From a virus, in IMG/VR virus record IMGVR_UViG_3300044213_000051, positions 23,218-87,217 of that record: DNA of 64,000 nt; one strand, 5' to 3'. The notes under the pieces were generated by a model that saw only the letters and a program-made list of their open reading frames with translations, was not told the DNA's origin and searched no databases. Positions 45,401 to 53,120 of the stretch are shown in pieces. Position 1 is the first letter of the stretch; every line of letters starts with the position of its first letter. A program made the translations under genes and the position numbers.

Positions 45401-45965
45401 AATAATAAACACCAATTGCAATAGAAGCAGAAGAGCCCAAGCCAGTAGCTGTAGGATTGGCACCTGAAATATACGTTCCGATTGCTTGGAATGAGTAAGT
45501 TCCATCAGAAGTAGTGATTACTTCACCGTCTTGGAAAACTTTATCTGTGTTATTACTACCAGAGTTGGTATAATTAACGTAGATTGTTGTTGGATCGCCG
45601 TTGGCTTGACTTTGTGTTAAAACTACTTGAGCAGTTAGACCTGTTTGTTGACCGATAACTGTCGCACCATTAAGGTTCGATAAAAATGTTTCTACAGCAA
45701 CACCATTATATAACGCTTGAAGTTTTACGTAGCTAAGACCTTTTCCTGGCTGAGTGGATGTAAGAATAGATGCTTGTCCAGGAATAACCATCGCACCTTG
45801 CTGGAAAACGCTGTCACCAAAACGCTTAATTTGGTTTTGGAGAATACTCTGCATTTGAGTAAGTTCGCGAGCCTGAACAGCGAACGAAGGGCGATAAAGA
45901 ATTCTATAAAACTTTTTAGCCTCATCAAAGTCGTCATTATACGGTTCGGTATTGAAATCTATCAT
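39429..45965 (-). CDS. giant virion protein, DUF4815-type
   Basis: 2178 aa, the largest gene here. N-terminus MIDFNTEPYNDDFDEAKKFYRILYRPSFAVQARELTQMQSIL followed by FGDSVFQQGAMVIPG is the DUF4815 pattern found next to baseplate genes of marine T4-like phages. The rest is a long series of beta-rich Thr/Ser/Asn modules, including a helical NNLEYYTSLSLLEQSTQSMQTTD segment near residue 970. Location after gp8, where T4 has gp9/gp10, suggests a baseplate-periphery or fibre-anchor protein; equivalence to gp10 is not shown. A late octamer is 28 nt upstream. Confidence 0.8.
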   Translation of the reverse strand: MIDFNTEPYNDDFDEAKKFYRILYRPSFAVQARELTQMQSILQNQIKRFGDSVFQQGAMVIPGQASILTSTQPGKGLSYVKLQALYNGVAVETFLSNLNGATVIGQQTGLTAQVVLTQSQANGDPTTIYVNYTNSGSNNTDKVFQDGEVITTSDGTYSFQAIGTYISGANPTATGLGSSASIAIGVYYFNGYFCLCEPQTILLDKYDNTPSYKIGLIFSEQIITPEEDSTLLDNAQNSYNYAAPGAHRYYIELKLVKYGLNDTTDKSFIELIRVTDGAIFTLTNTTAYSGPSVELARRTYDQAGNYTVTDFLIDVRENRNNNRGQWTPNTAYLIDDVVTNNGYTYVAQNSGTSVTTAPTQTVGTSYDGPSNTGINWLYTDNPNYNRGIYLNGDPNSLSIGLEAGKAYVQGYEISKVNTTYLTVPKPRTTVQLTASIIPGPDDVGNYVLVKNISGLPPIDTYAQVTLYDTVTSTLGTVPSGGTAVGTARIRYIEYHSGDVPYDQSTVYKLGLFNVQMNQGKSFYDNVKQFTYTGTGFTADVYPTIEKLTGSISISGTAVTGVGTSFQTDLNVGDTIIVNPGSAQSYVKVSAINSQTSITLAAAGPTVSGVAYAEFTATILEPNTNSLIFPLPYYGINSIRSSTGANTLSYTCYEKYTSTAASGVVTFTTSSGTFSSYAGIGNYVFMDNTTGLAINPTISQVTISGTNLTVSGVTNGHTYSVVGAVIRTGTGNEKSKTLNTVSVTYNTASTAQAPIITLPNADVYRIISIKQADGQAWGSSPTSTQWVTSLLDNYQFNNGQTNEYYGLGSLILKTSYNAPTAPIQVTYQYFSHGQGDFFTVNSYSSIGYTDIPPNLRDAIDFRPRVADYAVGQGTVFVGTGASYTPTPKRGIDLAADYSYYLPRTDKIALDINGNFFDIQGVPSLTPAAPADPSNGMVIYSVAMEPYVYNINSSSVSPTKVENQRYTMLDIGKLEKRINNLEYYTSLSLLEQSTQSMQTTDSSGLNRFKNGFIVDNFSGNNIGDTNNVDYFCSIDMANNQLRPFYTADNINLVELNSNNAQRAASNYQITGDIITLPYTTTPFITQQFASQLENINPFAIFSFLGVMNLNPPNDDWFEVNQLPDVIQTVMGNYNTMLAISEKAGILGTVWNAWQTQWTGVPVTTGDTTYIADKRGVGVADSRGWGTVSNISDAALSALVGPGSAGALGGWAHRIVKVETTATPIGQTRTGTQTSIELQTDYQVVGNNIVSTAVIPYIRSRHVLVQVHGLKPSTKFYPYFDGIAVDSYCTPSAKMVYTVTSGTFDYKTNVGASVTDVARQIDGDTQVCLNLGDVVKGATSGATAVVVNTYIDYSSNNALVMELVNIKGTFITNEVITGSVSNAVGNVTSISIPSTTDLITNKLGQVNFLFDIPNNSTLSFRTGSREFKLLDVNTYAGQYTSRAASTYVADGTLETKQKSVNAVQNAQIVQEQVTANQTIYSVANNVLSDTGWFDPLAESFYISSPGGAFLTSIDVFFASKDSNIPVTLSMRNMVDGSPGSLTLPFSTVTLTPDQVNLSSNSVTLPDGSSWPSYDTATRFTFESPVYVEDQTEYCFVLRSDSNAYNVWVSNMGDTVPGTDTVITEQPYAGVMFLSQNASTWTPDQNRDIKFTINRAVFNTNVVGNVQFTNDQVPLSMLETNPFQTGVGTNSVRVWHYDHGMPPASMVTIDGLNAAQNLSGTITTSVTSNTVSGTGTSFTTQLVVGSCLYDNNMTLIGQVAAIANNTTLTLTANATEALSSYTLGNFINPLNGIPASQILGTHSISNVLKDSYTITSTTNATIAGYVGGNGYRASKNIKFDVINPTVQMQTFPLTTSTFSVKTTSGQSISGSETPYVVDSNFSPCLTYNNNNFTAPRIIASKINETTYLSGAKSLTFSAQLTTSNDAVSPVIDTTRTSMIAISNSVNVPNPATTDLAVLDILPVFTGATGAFSFSGNTITSTNYAVRAALATIPVGSYVVISGATTSSNSQTVLVTGYSDTNPGNFASGSSGTGTLTVSGTFTSEAGATGTTVSYKQLFVDEIAPTGSSTISKYVTTPIKLAAQSTYTRVMFGANIPTQANVLVYYKTCLGDSSQLATTPYTLLTPDAGTLPNVQFGDPSFTDVTYTAQNTAPYDTIVVKIVLQSTNTCAVPKLKDFRVISCA

Positions 45966-45992
45966 TTTGCTCTATCTTCTTTGTTGATTGCC

Positions 45993-46000
45993 TATTTATT
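45993..46000 (-). promoter_or_regulatory. late promoter octamer AATAAATA (giant protein)
   Basis: Overlaps the last codons of gp8 and lies 28 nt upstream of the giant gene. Confidence 0.5.
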
Positions 46001-48572
46001 AGAATTTAATAACAGTTCTCATTGTAACTGCTTGGTCAGCAGTCGGAGTAAATGCCTGTTTATTATCAATGTACATCAAGTCACCTGAATATTTATCTAC
46101 TGTTGGAGAAGTTACACCAGTAACACCAAAAGTATTTGAGCTGCTATTTGAGAAAATTGCGCCAGCTGATGGAATATCATTATCCAATGATTGAATCAGG
46201 GCTGAGTTTGGATTTAAACTGACGATTCTGAATCTGGTATTATTCGGAGCCAAGTAAATTAACATATCTTGAGAAAATTGGTTCACGTTAATAGAACCAG
46301 TAACAACCCAACAAGCTGAAGCGAGTGCGCTATTCAAAGCATATGTGTTTCCATATTGTCTTGGGTTTTTAATCAATCCAATCTGACGGAAGGCATTGTT
46401 AACAGAAAATCCTTGGTTTGTATCTTTAGATACGTTCGTATAGAACATCAAACTTGTTGTATATAAACCATTAATTGTATTTTTGCCGTGGCCACCATAA
46501 GGTGTTATGATAACACGAGCATTCGCACCATAACCATTACCGTTAATAGTTGCTGTAGCCCAGCGATAACCTGAACCATAGTTGGTCATATTAATTTTAG
46601 TGACAACACCATTAACAACAGTTGCTGTAGCAGTAGCACCAGTACCATCTCCATTGATAGTAACTGACGCATAAGCATACCCGAATCCACCACTAAGAAC
46701 TTTGATAGACATAATTCTACCATCAACAGTTAACAATTCAGTGTTAGCCTGTAATGTAGAAACATCACCTGGAGAAAGATCAGCTGTTAACTGAGCACCA
46801 GTTCCGTCACCAACTACATTTAAGTTTGCGTATGTGTAACCAACACCACCATCATTAATCTGAACACCAGTAATCTGTCCATTGGAAATTATTGGAACCA
46901 ACAGAGCATTTGATTTAACACCAGAACAATAACCAGTTGCGCCTGAACCACCTGAAACTGGAGCGATGTAAATTTTCGGTAAAGAAGAATAACCAGCACC
47001 AAAACGCAATTCTGCTGTTGCTGAAGCAGCAAGACCAGCATACGTTAAAGAAGCTGTTCCGTTTGTCGCTACTCCAGAAGTATGTGTTGGAGCAGAAGTT
47101 CCAGTAGTGCCAGCTGTTGTTACTGTATAAAGTTTACCACCAGCGAAAATTTGTTGTCCAACAGTATACGCAGTTGAAGCACCCCAAGCAGTTCCAACAA
47201 CTACGTTCGGAGTAGAAGTGTATCCCGAACCTTGAGCAGTAACAACAATTTGAGAAACACCAGTTCCTTGCATAACAGCAACTGCAGATGCGCCAGAACC
47301 ACCACCGCCAGTAATAGTTACTACTGGGGCAGAAGTATAACCAGAACCATTTTGTCCAACGATAACATCTCGTAGAGCACCATTTAATGTTATTCCTGTA
47401 ACAACACCACCAGTTACTTGTACTGATCCTGTTACTGTTGTACCAATATATTCTAAAGCAGCAGTACCACTAGAAACAATCCCAGAAGTATGTGTTGGTG
47501 CAGGAGTTGCGAAAGTTCCTGGAAGAGAAACTCTGTAAATGTTATTGATGTAGTTAACAAGTTGACCAAGTAATGCAGAGTTACCAGCTTGCCATACGTT
47601 TGATGTAAATGGTGGATCAAATGTTACTGTTGCGCCAGAAGTGTATCCAGATCCAGGTAAAGAAACTGTTGTTCCTGTTACATATAAAGGGTCAGCTGCC
47701 AAACTACCATCACCTTGAACAGTAATTGTAGCATATGTATAATTTTGACCAGCACTCATAACGTTGACAGTTTGAATGTCTCCGTTAGAGTAAAATTGTT
47801 CTCTTAACGCAGAAACAACTGGCATATATGTGTCTGTTAAGAATTTATTTCTTAATGCGATTGGAATACTATAAAGATATTTCCAAATATAACCATCTGG
47901 CATAATAACAGGGTCAACTGTCGTACCAATTGGTTTATATGTTGACACAGCACCATTGTTATTATCTAAACATTTGTAGACGTTATATTCATCAGTCAAA
48001 ACAGTCATATTCGCTTGTTCGACTTGTTGAACACCAGAACTAGCCTGTGCTAAAATAGCTGATGCTTGAGCACCAAGACCACCACCACCAGTAATAGTTA
48101 CTGTTGGCATAGAAACATAACCACGACCAGCAGTTACTAAGTTAATAGCAACTACTACGCCATTAGCAACAACAGCTTGAGCCGTTGCGCCAGAACCACC
48201 ACCACCAGTAATAGTTACTGTTGGAACATCTGAGTAACCATATCCGCCAGCAATTAAATTGATGCCGTCCAATTCATCACATAAATGGTCATCGTACTGA
48301 TCATATACAGTTCCTGTTGTCCAATTAACACGTTCTACGATGAACGCAACGTCAGTTGGGTTTATTTCTTTTAGTGTAATGATCTCATTTCGTGTTTGCA
48401 ACTCGTAGTTAAACGAATCAATAGGAAATGGTGGCTGTGTTTCCACTGGCCACGCAAGAGTTTTACCTAAAAAGTAGTAATAATGAGAAGAGTTAGACTG
48501 AATCTCATTATATAGTGCCTTAGCAACAGAAGTATGTAACTCAGACTTTAATAGTGCTGAAGTAGATGCCAT
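45999..48572 (-). CDS. gp8: gp8 baseplate wedge protein with repeat insertions
   Basis: 857 aa against 334 in T4. The gp8 frame is visible at both ends: an N-terminal LNxFY-like start (SVAKALYNEIQSNSSHYYYFLGKTLAWP), VLTDEYNVYKCLDNNNGAVSTYKP, PDGYIWKYLYSIP, FRQIGLIKNPRQYG and the end SGDLMYIDNKQAFTPTADQAVTMRTVIKF. Between these are about ten G-x-G-Y beta-repeats with GGGGSGA linkers. Groups lie near residues 110-185, 295-335, 415-470 and 530-710, related to those in gp18 and gp14. The insertions account for the extra 500 residues. Confidence 0.85.
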   Translation of the reverse strand: MASTSALLKSELHTSVAKALYNEIQSNSSHYYYFLGKTLAWPVETQPPFPIDSFNYELQTRNEIITLKEINPTDVAFIVERVNWTTGTVYDQYDDHLCDELDGINLIAGGYGYSDVPTVTITGGGGSGATAQAVVANGVVVAINLVTAGRGYVSMPTVTITGGGGLGAQASAILAQASSGVQQVEQANMTVLTDEYNVYKCLDNNNGAVSTYKPIGTTVDPVIMPDGYIWKYLYSIPIALRNKFLTDTYMPVVSALREQFYSNGDIQTVNVMSAGQNYTYATITVQGDGSLAADPLYVTGTTVSLPGSGYTSGATVTFDPPFTSNVWQAGNSALLGQLVNYINNIYRVSLPGTFATPAPTHTSGIVSSGTAALEYIGTTVTGSVQVTGGVVTGITLNGALRDVIVGQNGSGYTSAPVVTITGGGGSGASAVAVMQGTGVSQIVVTAQGSGYTSTPNVVVGTAWGASTAYTVGQQIFAGGKLYTVTTAGTTGTSAPTHTSGVATNGTASLTYAGLAASATAELRFGAGYSSLPKIYIAPVSGGSGATGYCSGVKSNALLVPIISNGQITGVQINDGGVGYTYANLNVVGDGTGAQLTADLSPGDVSTLQANTELLTVDGRIMSIKVLSGGFGYAYASVTINGDGTGATATATVVNGVVTKINMTNYGSGYRWATATINGNGYGANARVIITPYGGHGKNTINGLYTTSLMFYTNVSKDTNQGFSVNNAFRQIGLIKNPRQYGNTYALNSALASACWVVTGSINVNQFSQDMLIYLAPNNTRFRIVSLNPNSALIQSLDNDIPSAGAIFSNSSSNTFGVTGVTSPTVDKYSGDLMYIDNKQAFTPTADQAVTMRTVIKF

Positions 48573-48587
48573 TTAGTTATCCAAAAA

Positions 48588-49031
48588 TTAACTTACTGTG
48601 ATTACCCAAGTAATAGCAATAGAGTCGCCAGATGCTTTGTTAACAACTGGGAATGTTGTATGACACAACATTGTACCACCAGTACCAGCGTTAAATACGC
48701 CAGCTTCAGTGATTGCGCCAGTACCAGTACCAGCTGGGAATGTTGCAGTATATGTTACAGTTGCGCCAGAAGAAGTTCCAGAAGCAAGAGCAACACGACC
48801 AGCTTCAGTACCTAGTGTAGTATCACCAGCTGCTGGGGAAGCAGTGCCAGTACCAATAGCCATATTACTCATAACAGCTGCTGAAGTGCCAACCATACGT
48901 GATGCAATGTATGTTTTACCTACAGAAACAACCAAGTTTGGTACTTCGCGCACTTCTTTAACTGCGTTATTTTCGTCACGAAGGGTGATTGTTAAACTAC
49001 CCTTTGCCTTTAAGTGTTCATTTAGATCCAT
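48588..49031 (-). CDS. small virion protein between gp7 and gp8
   Basis: 147 aa. Begins MDLNEHLKAKGSLTITLRDENNAVKEVREVPNLVV and continues with GKTYIASRMVGTS, AIGTGTASPAAGDTTLGTEAGR and ITEAGVFNAGTGGTMLCHTTFP. This pattern recurs in many phages as a small tail/fibre-associated beta domain. TAGGAG precedes the ATG. T4 has no gene here. Attachment to the baseplate rim is plausible. Confidence 0.75.
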   Translation of the reverse strand: MDLNEHLKAKGSLTITLRDENNAVKEVREVPNLVVSVGKTYIASRMVGTSAAVMSNMAIGTGTASPAAGDTTLGTEAGRVALASGTSSGATVTYTATFPAGTGTGAITEAGVFNAGTGGTMLCHTTFPVVNKASGDSIAITWVITVS

Positions 49032-49048
49032 TTGTATCTCCTATTTTG

Positions 49049-50878
49049 TTATCCTGAGAAATTAATTGGGGTTCCAACGTATTGTTCCAAGAACCATCCT
49101 GCCTCAGAGTATGGGTTAAAAATTATGAAACCGCCAGAATCAACTGGGTGGGTTAAATCGTCTCCAGATCCAGTGTTATTGATATATTTAGTCGTAGCAA
49201 AGTAAGGTTGCTCAGAAATAATCGGAGCATCAGTAAGAGCTTTCGTAATATCACGTTCAGTAATTACATCACCCATAGTTGGGTAATCTGTCAGTGCCTT
49301 AGTTGTTACTAAAGTTGTTCCAGAATCAACCATTGGCTGATTTTCTGTTAATCCCTTAGTTGTCAATAACGAATATACTGAATCGTCTGGGGTATTTATT
49401 GTGTCAGCTAAAGGTTTTGACGTTACGATAGAAGCGATAAAATCGTTCTGCATGTTAGCCACATCAGTGGCATCACCAAGACCTTTAGTTGTTAATAGTG
49501 TTGTTCCATTATCAATAATATTCTGGACATCTTGAGTTGTAACAGCAAGAATTTTTAATAATGAATCAAGAGTTGGGCTTAAATCAAATTCATTTGTTAC
49601 ACTATACTCACCAAAAACGGCAACGCCAGCTGGGTGAACCAATGATTTAACATAAGACTTATAATCATCTAATCTCTCATCAATTTTAATTACATAAGAG
49701 AATGCTTGATAGTATCTACTATCTTGAATAAACATAGCATCATTCAAGAAACCATCATTGGTTGAATAATATCCTGGATATCTAGCTAATGGTCCAAGAG
49801 AAACCTTAATTACTGCTGGGTCGTATGGACTAACAACTGCGCCAGTACCAGTATCGCCGAACTCGCGAAGAACTTGACCAGCATAAGTACCATCGATCGC
49901 AGTTCCAACAGCATAGTCAAAATAGTTAATCGTACCATCATCAGTGAAACCATCAGTGGCTTCAGTAATATCTAAATTACGACCAATCAATGATAGTTGC
50001 AATCCACCAGTTCCTGCTGATGTTTGCCCAGTATCAGCATAAATTGTTGATGTAAAATCTGTTGAATAACCAATACCATATTTAATAAATTCGGCATTAA
50101 TAATACCACCATTACTATCAATTCTGGTAATCTTCATAATAGAACCAGAACCATGTCCGTTTCTAATTGTATATAATTGACCAAGTTTAAATCCAGTTCC
50201 TGGAGTTAAAACTTTTAATTGAGACGTGGTAGCTAAAATTGTTCCACTAAAGTAAATTGAATTTGTTTTATAGCGTAGTTGGTCACCAACATTAATTGAT
50301 CCAAAAAATCTACGATCGATATAAAATTCGTAAGTGTTTGGGGAAATTTGTACGATACGATCAACTTCAAATTCAACTGTTTGGTGGTGGTCGACTAAGA
50401 TTCTAACGATCGTATTTGCAGTAACAACATCAACCATTTTACCAACAATGTCATCTGGCTGGCCAGCATTAACTTGAACCATAATGGAAACGTCTTGATT
50501 CCATTTACCATCAGAAGCACGAAGAATCTGCTTTGATGGATAATCTATTGATACTTCCTTACCATAAAGTAATCTGAATAAAAATTTGTAAGAACTTTCA
50601 GATCCCTTTGATAGATAATATTCTTTAATGTGTTGAAGTAATACGCTTTGATTTGTTGCTGTTTGTACTGGAAAGTTATTTAACAGCTCGTTTTTAATAT
50701 GACCAATAAATGAATCAAGCGTTTTATCAATATCTCTTAATGTGGAAACATCAGGATTAGTTGTGTCTAGATAATCGTAATATGCTTGTAAGAATAAAAC
50801 GAATGTCTGATAATCCTCTCTGACGAACTCAGGAAGTTGACTCGCTACAATCGAAGAGAGTTTTGGTCTAGTTATCAT
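49049..50878 (-). CDS. gp7: gp7-like baseplate wedge protein, short form
   Basis: 609 aa. The N-terminal 120 residues (EDYQTFVLFLQAYYDYLDTT, KNELLNNFP, IKEYYLSKGSESSYKFLFRLLYGKEVSIDYP) resemble the C-terminal third of T4 gp7, and gene order gp25-gp6-this-gp8 agrees. About 700 residues that T4 gp7 has before this domain are absent. The middle carries two weaker G-x-G-F/Y beta units (PGTGFKLGQLYTI and YGIGYSTDF). The C-terminal 170 residues contain five copies of a T-T-K-G/A-L-T-D degenerate motif (for example TLLTTKGLGDATD). The name is by partial similarity and position. Confidence 0.65.
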   Translation of the reverse strand: MITRPKLSSIVASQLPEFVREDYQTFVLFLQAYYDYLDTTNPDVSTLRDIDKTLDSFIGHIKNELLNNFPVQTATNQSVLLQHIKEYYLSKGSESSYKFLFRLLYGKEVSIDYPSKQILRASDGKWNQDVSIMVQVNAGQPDDIVGKMVDVVTANTIVRILVDHHQTVEFEVDRIVQISPNTYEFYIDRRFFGSINVGDQLRYKTNSIYFSGTILATTSQLKVLTPGTGFKLGQLYTIRNGHGSGSIMKITRIDSNGGIINAEFIKYGIGYSTDFTSTIYADTGQTSAGTGGLQLSLIGRNLDITEATDGFTDDGTINYFDYAVGTAIDGTYAGQVLREFGDTGTGAVVSPYDPAVIKVSLGPLARYPGYYSTNDGFLNDAMFIQDSRYYQAFSYVIKIDERLDDYKSYVKSLVHPAGVAVFGEYSVTNEFDLSPTLDSLLKILAVTTQDVQNIIDNGTTLLTTKGLGDATDVANMQNDFIASIVTSKPLADTINTPDDSVYSLLTTKGLTENQPMVDSGTTLVTTKALTDYPTMGDVITERDITKALTDAPIISEQPYFATTKYINNTGSGDDLTHPVDSGGFIIFNPYSEAGWFLEQYVGTPINFSG

Positions 50879-50880
50879 TT

Positions 50881-52704
50881 TTAGTTGCTAGGTGTAAATA
50901 CGTAGTTATAACCAGCACGTAAATCACCTGTTGCTGTGTTATCATTAATAACATTAACAGTTAAACTATTAATATCAATTTCAGCGATTTGCGTTAATGC
51001 TGAAACAACGTCGTTTGATTCTGGCTTAACAATCAATCTAAAATCTGAATCGTTTAAAGATGTTACGTTTAAGTTTTTAATATCAATAATTCCATTCGCA
51101 TGATCAATTGTTCCGATTTGAGCATTAGATATAATCTTTTCTGCGTTTGAACCGATTGAATACAATCGAATGTCTGTACCATAATCATCAAGGTAATATA
51201 CAGTATTATTATCACCAGCAATAAAAAAACCAGTCGAACTTAAAGAACCACCTTGAGCAGAGTATTTAATTGGGTTAATCATATTAACCAAATATTCAGC
51301 TGACACATTGTATCTTGGCTGTAAAATACGGTGTAACATAACTGTTGTGATGTTATTCACAATAGATTTTTCTGTATTATCAATCAATTTTGATAATTTA
51401 GAAAATCTGAATACACCATCAAAAGTTTGTAAATCTGTGTTATTATAATCGTTAATTGTTGCTGTTACTAACGTGGTAATATCAGCAGCAGATAAAGTTG
51501 TTAATCGTTCGTTGAAATAAACACCAACATTTAATACGATGTAGATATAATCTGGATCTACGATTTCTGGTACAACAGAAACTACGTTTTTATTTTGTAA
51601 AATGGTTGATGTTATTAGAGATTTTTGAGTTGTCGTTAAAGCATTAGAATCTGATGGTTTAACGCAAATGAACACTTTACCATAAACTGGTGGAACGTTG
51701 TCTTCACCACCCCAAACTGAAACAGCTTTTGCTTGTGGAAGTTGTGAGTAAATAATAGCTTTATAATCGTCAGCAGTAACAGCTCTATTTTGTGTGGCAT
51801 AAAGTTTAGGAGCATTGAAACGAATGCTCTCGATATCTTCTGGTTGCCCACCACCATAAGCAGGGGTTACGCAAGCAACACTAGTAGAAGCATTATTTAA
51901 AACTGGTCTACCCGCATAATTAAATAATCTTGCACCATTCGGAGCATCGTAGTTACAAACGAAATAATCTAGATAAACAATATTTCCTGGTTGTAATGCT
52001 TTACCGATTATACCATCGCCAAATGTAATTTCATAAATTCCATCATCGATCTGTTTTAAGAAATATACAGTCGAATCTGCGGCAACTGAAGTAACATCAG
52101 TTGAAGCTGTGTAAGCTGTGTAAACAGAAGATGTAGCTGAATCTTGAACACGAACTGTTAAAGTAGTAATATCGGCATTTGCATTTGGAACTAAGAAAGG
52201 AACACCATCAGATACTGCGTATGAATACGATAATGGGCTTCCTTCTTTCACAGTAATATTGTTAAAATTATATACGTTACTTGAACCATTAACAGTAATA
52301 GCTTCTGTTGTGTAGAATGTATATAACAAACCATTAACAGAAGTTGTAAATGTGCTATACTGCGGTAACGTTAAAGCAGATGGACCATTTGACGCAGCTG
52401 TAACTGTATAATTAATAACAGCTTGAGAACAAGTAGCTGAACGAGGGACATATCCAAGCATTTTACCAATTGAAACTACACTATTTCTTTTGCTCGCTGA
52501 ATCCAAAAACATTTCGTTAATGGTTAAGTTATTATAAAGAGCGTTGTAGTGTGTGTTATATGCTAGAATATCAAGTAGAACTGAAAGACCAGATCCCTCA
52601 AAATCATAATCCGTAAATGTTGATTGACCTTGTAGGAATGATTTGATGTTTGATTTAATATTATCAAAATCTAATTGAGTTACGTTAATTTTTTGATTAG
52701 CCAT
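50881..52704 (-). CDS. gp6: gp6 baseplate wedge protein
   Basis: 607 aa (T4 660), baseplate J-like family; in T4 it forms the inner ring that ties the wedges together. Recognised from QLDFDNIKSNIKSFLQGQSTFTDYDFEGSGLSVLLDILAYNTHYNALYNNLTINEMFLDSASKRNSVVSIGKMLGYVPRS, which is the highly conserved start, and from AVTADDYKAIIYSQLPQAKAVSVWGGEDNVPPVYGKVFI in the middle. It overlaps gp25 by 1 nt and is followed by the gp7-like gene. Confidence 0.95.
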   Translation of the reverse strand: MANQKINVTQLDFDNIKSNIKSFLQGQSTFTDYDFEGSGLSVLLDILAYNTHYNALYNNLTINEMFLDSASKRNSVVSIGKMLGYVPRSATCSQAVINYTVTAASNGPSALTLPQYSTFTTSVNGLLYTFYTTEAITVNGSSNVYNFNNITVKEGSPLSYSYAVSDGVPFLVPNANADITTLTVRVQDSATSSVYTAYTASTDVTSVAADSTVYFLKQIDDGIYEITFGDGIIGKALQPGNIVYLDYFVCNYDAPNGARLFNYAGRPVLNNASTSVACVTPAYGGGQPEDIESIRFNAPKLYATQNRAVTADDYKAIIYSQLPQAKAVSVWGGEDNVPPVYGKVFICVKPSDSNALTTTQKSLITSTILQNKNVVSVVPEIVDPDYIYIVLNVGVYFNERLTTLSAADITTLVTATINDYNNTDLQTFDGVFRFSKLSKLIDNTEKSIVNNITTVMLHRILQPRYNVSAEYLVNMINPIKYSAQGGSLSSTGFFIAGDNNTVYYLDDYGTDIRLYSIGSNAEKIISNAQIGTIDHANGIIDIKNLNVTSLNDSDFRLIVKPESNDVVSALTQIAEIDINSLTVNVINDNTATGDLRAGYNYVFTPSN

Positions 52705-53093
52705 TATCGTGTTCTTTCCAGCACCAGAGTTAAGGTTATTGGTCTAGTTGTGTTTAAGATTGTGAATGTAATAGTTACATCCAAATAATTGTCATCTGCG
52801 CTGGATACAACATCTACTTGGAGTAATTGAGCACGTGGCTCGAAATTGTTAATTGTGTCGGTAATAATACGCTGAACCAACAAAGGTAATGCTGGAGTGT
52901 TATTTTCGAACAATAGAGAATTTATTGGAGTTCCGATTTCGCTATGAAAAGGACGCTCATAGTTAGCAGTTAGAACCAAGTTTTTGATGCTTTCTTTTAT
53001 CGCTGCATCATCATATCTTAGAACGATGTCTTTCGTTACTGGGTGAGCAGTAAAGTTTAAATCTAAATCAGCGAAAAGTCTTGTAGTAGCCAT
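52704..53093 (-). CDS. gp25: gp25 baseplate wedge protein
   Basis: 129 aa (T4 132), gp25/TssE-like; in T4 it starts sheath polymerisation. Motifs: SIKNLVLTANYERPFHSEIGTPINSLLFEN (the E-R-P-F core) and ISV-like end VTFTI. The late octamer AATAAATA is exactly 5 nt before the ATG (spacer ATTAA) and no Shine-Dalgarno is seen, as at the 59560 gene. Confidence 0.95.
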   Translation of the reverse strand: MATTRLFADLDLNFTAHPVTKDIVLRYDDAAIKESIKNLVLTANYERPFHSEIGTPINSLLFENNTPALPLLVQRIITDTINNFEPRAQLLQVDVVSSADDNYLDVTITFTILNTTRPITLTLVLERTR

Positions 53094-53098
53094 TTAAT

Positions 53099-53106
53099 TA
53101 TTTATT
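53099..53106 (-). promoter_or_regulatory. late promoter octamer AATAAATA (gp25)
   Basis: Octamer, ATTAA, ATG. The same 13-nt arrangement occurs on the plus strand at 59549-59561, which argues for function. Confidence 0.6.
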
Positions 53107-53120
53107 CGTAATTGCAAGCA

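Noticed and set aside
49380-49400. Minus-strand AATAAATA inside the gp7-like gene as a late promoter
   Set aside because: In coding sequence with no gene start downstream nearby; AT-rich chance match.
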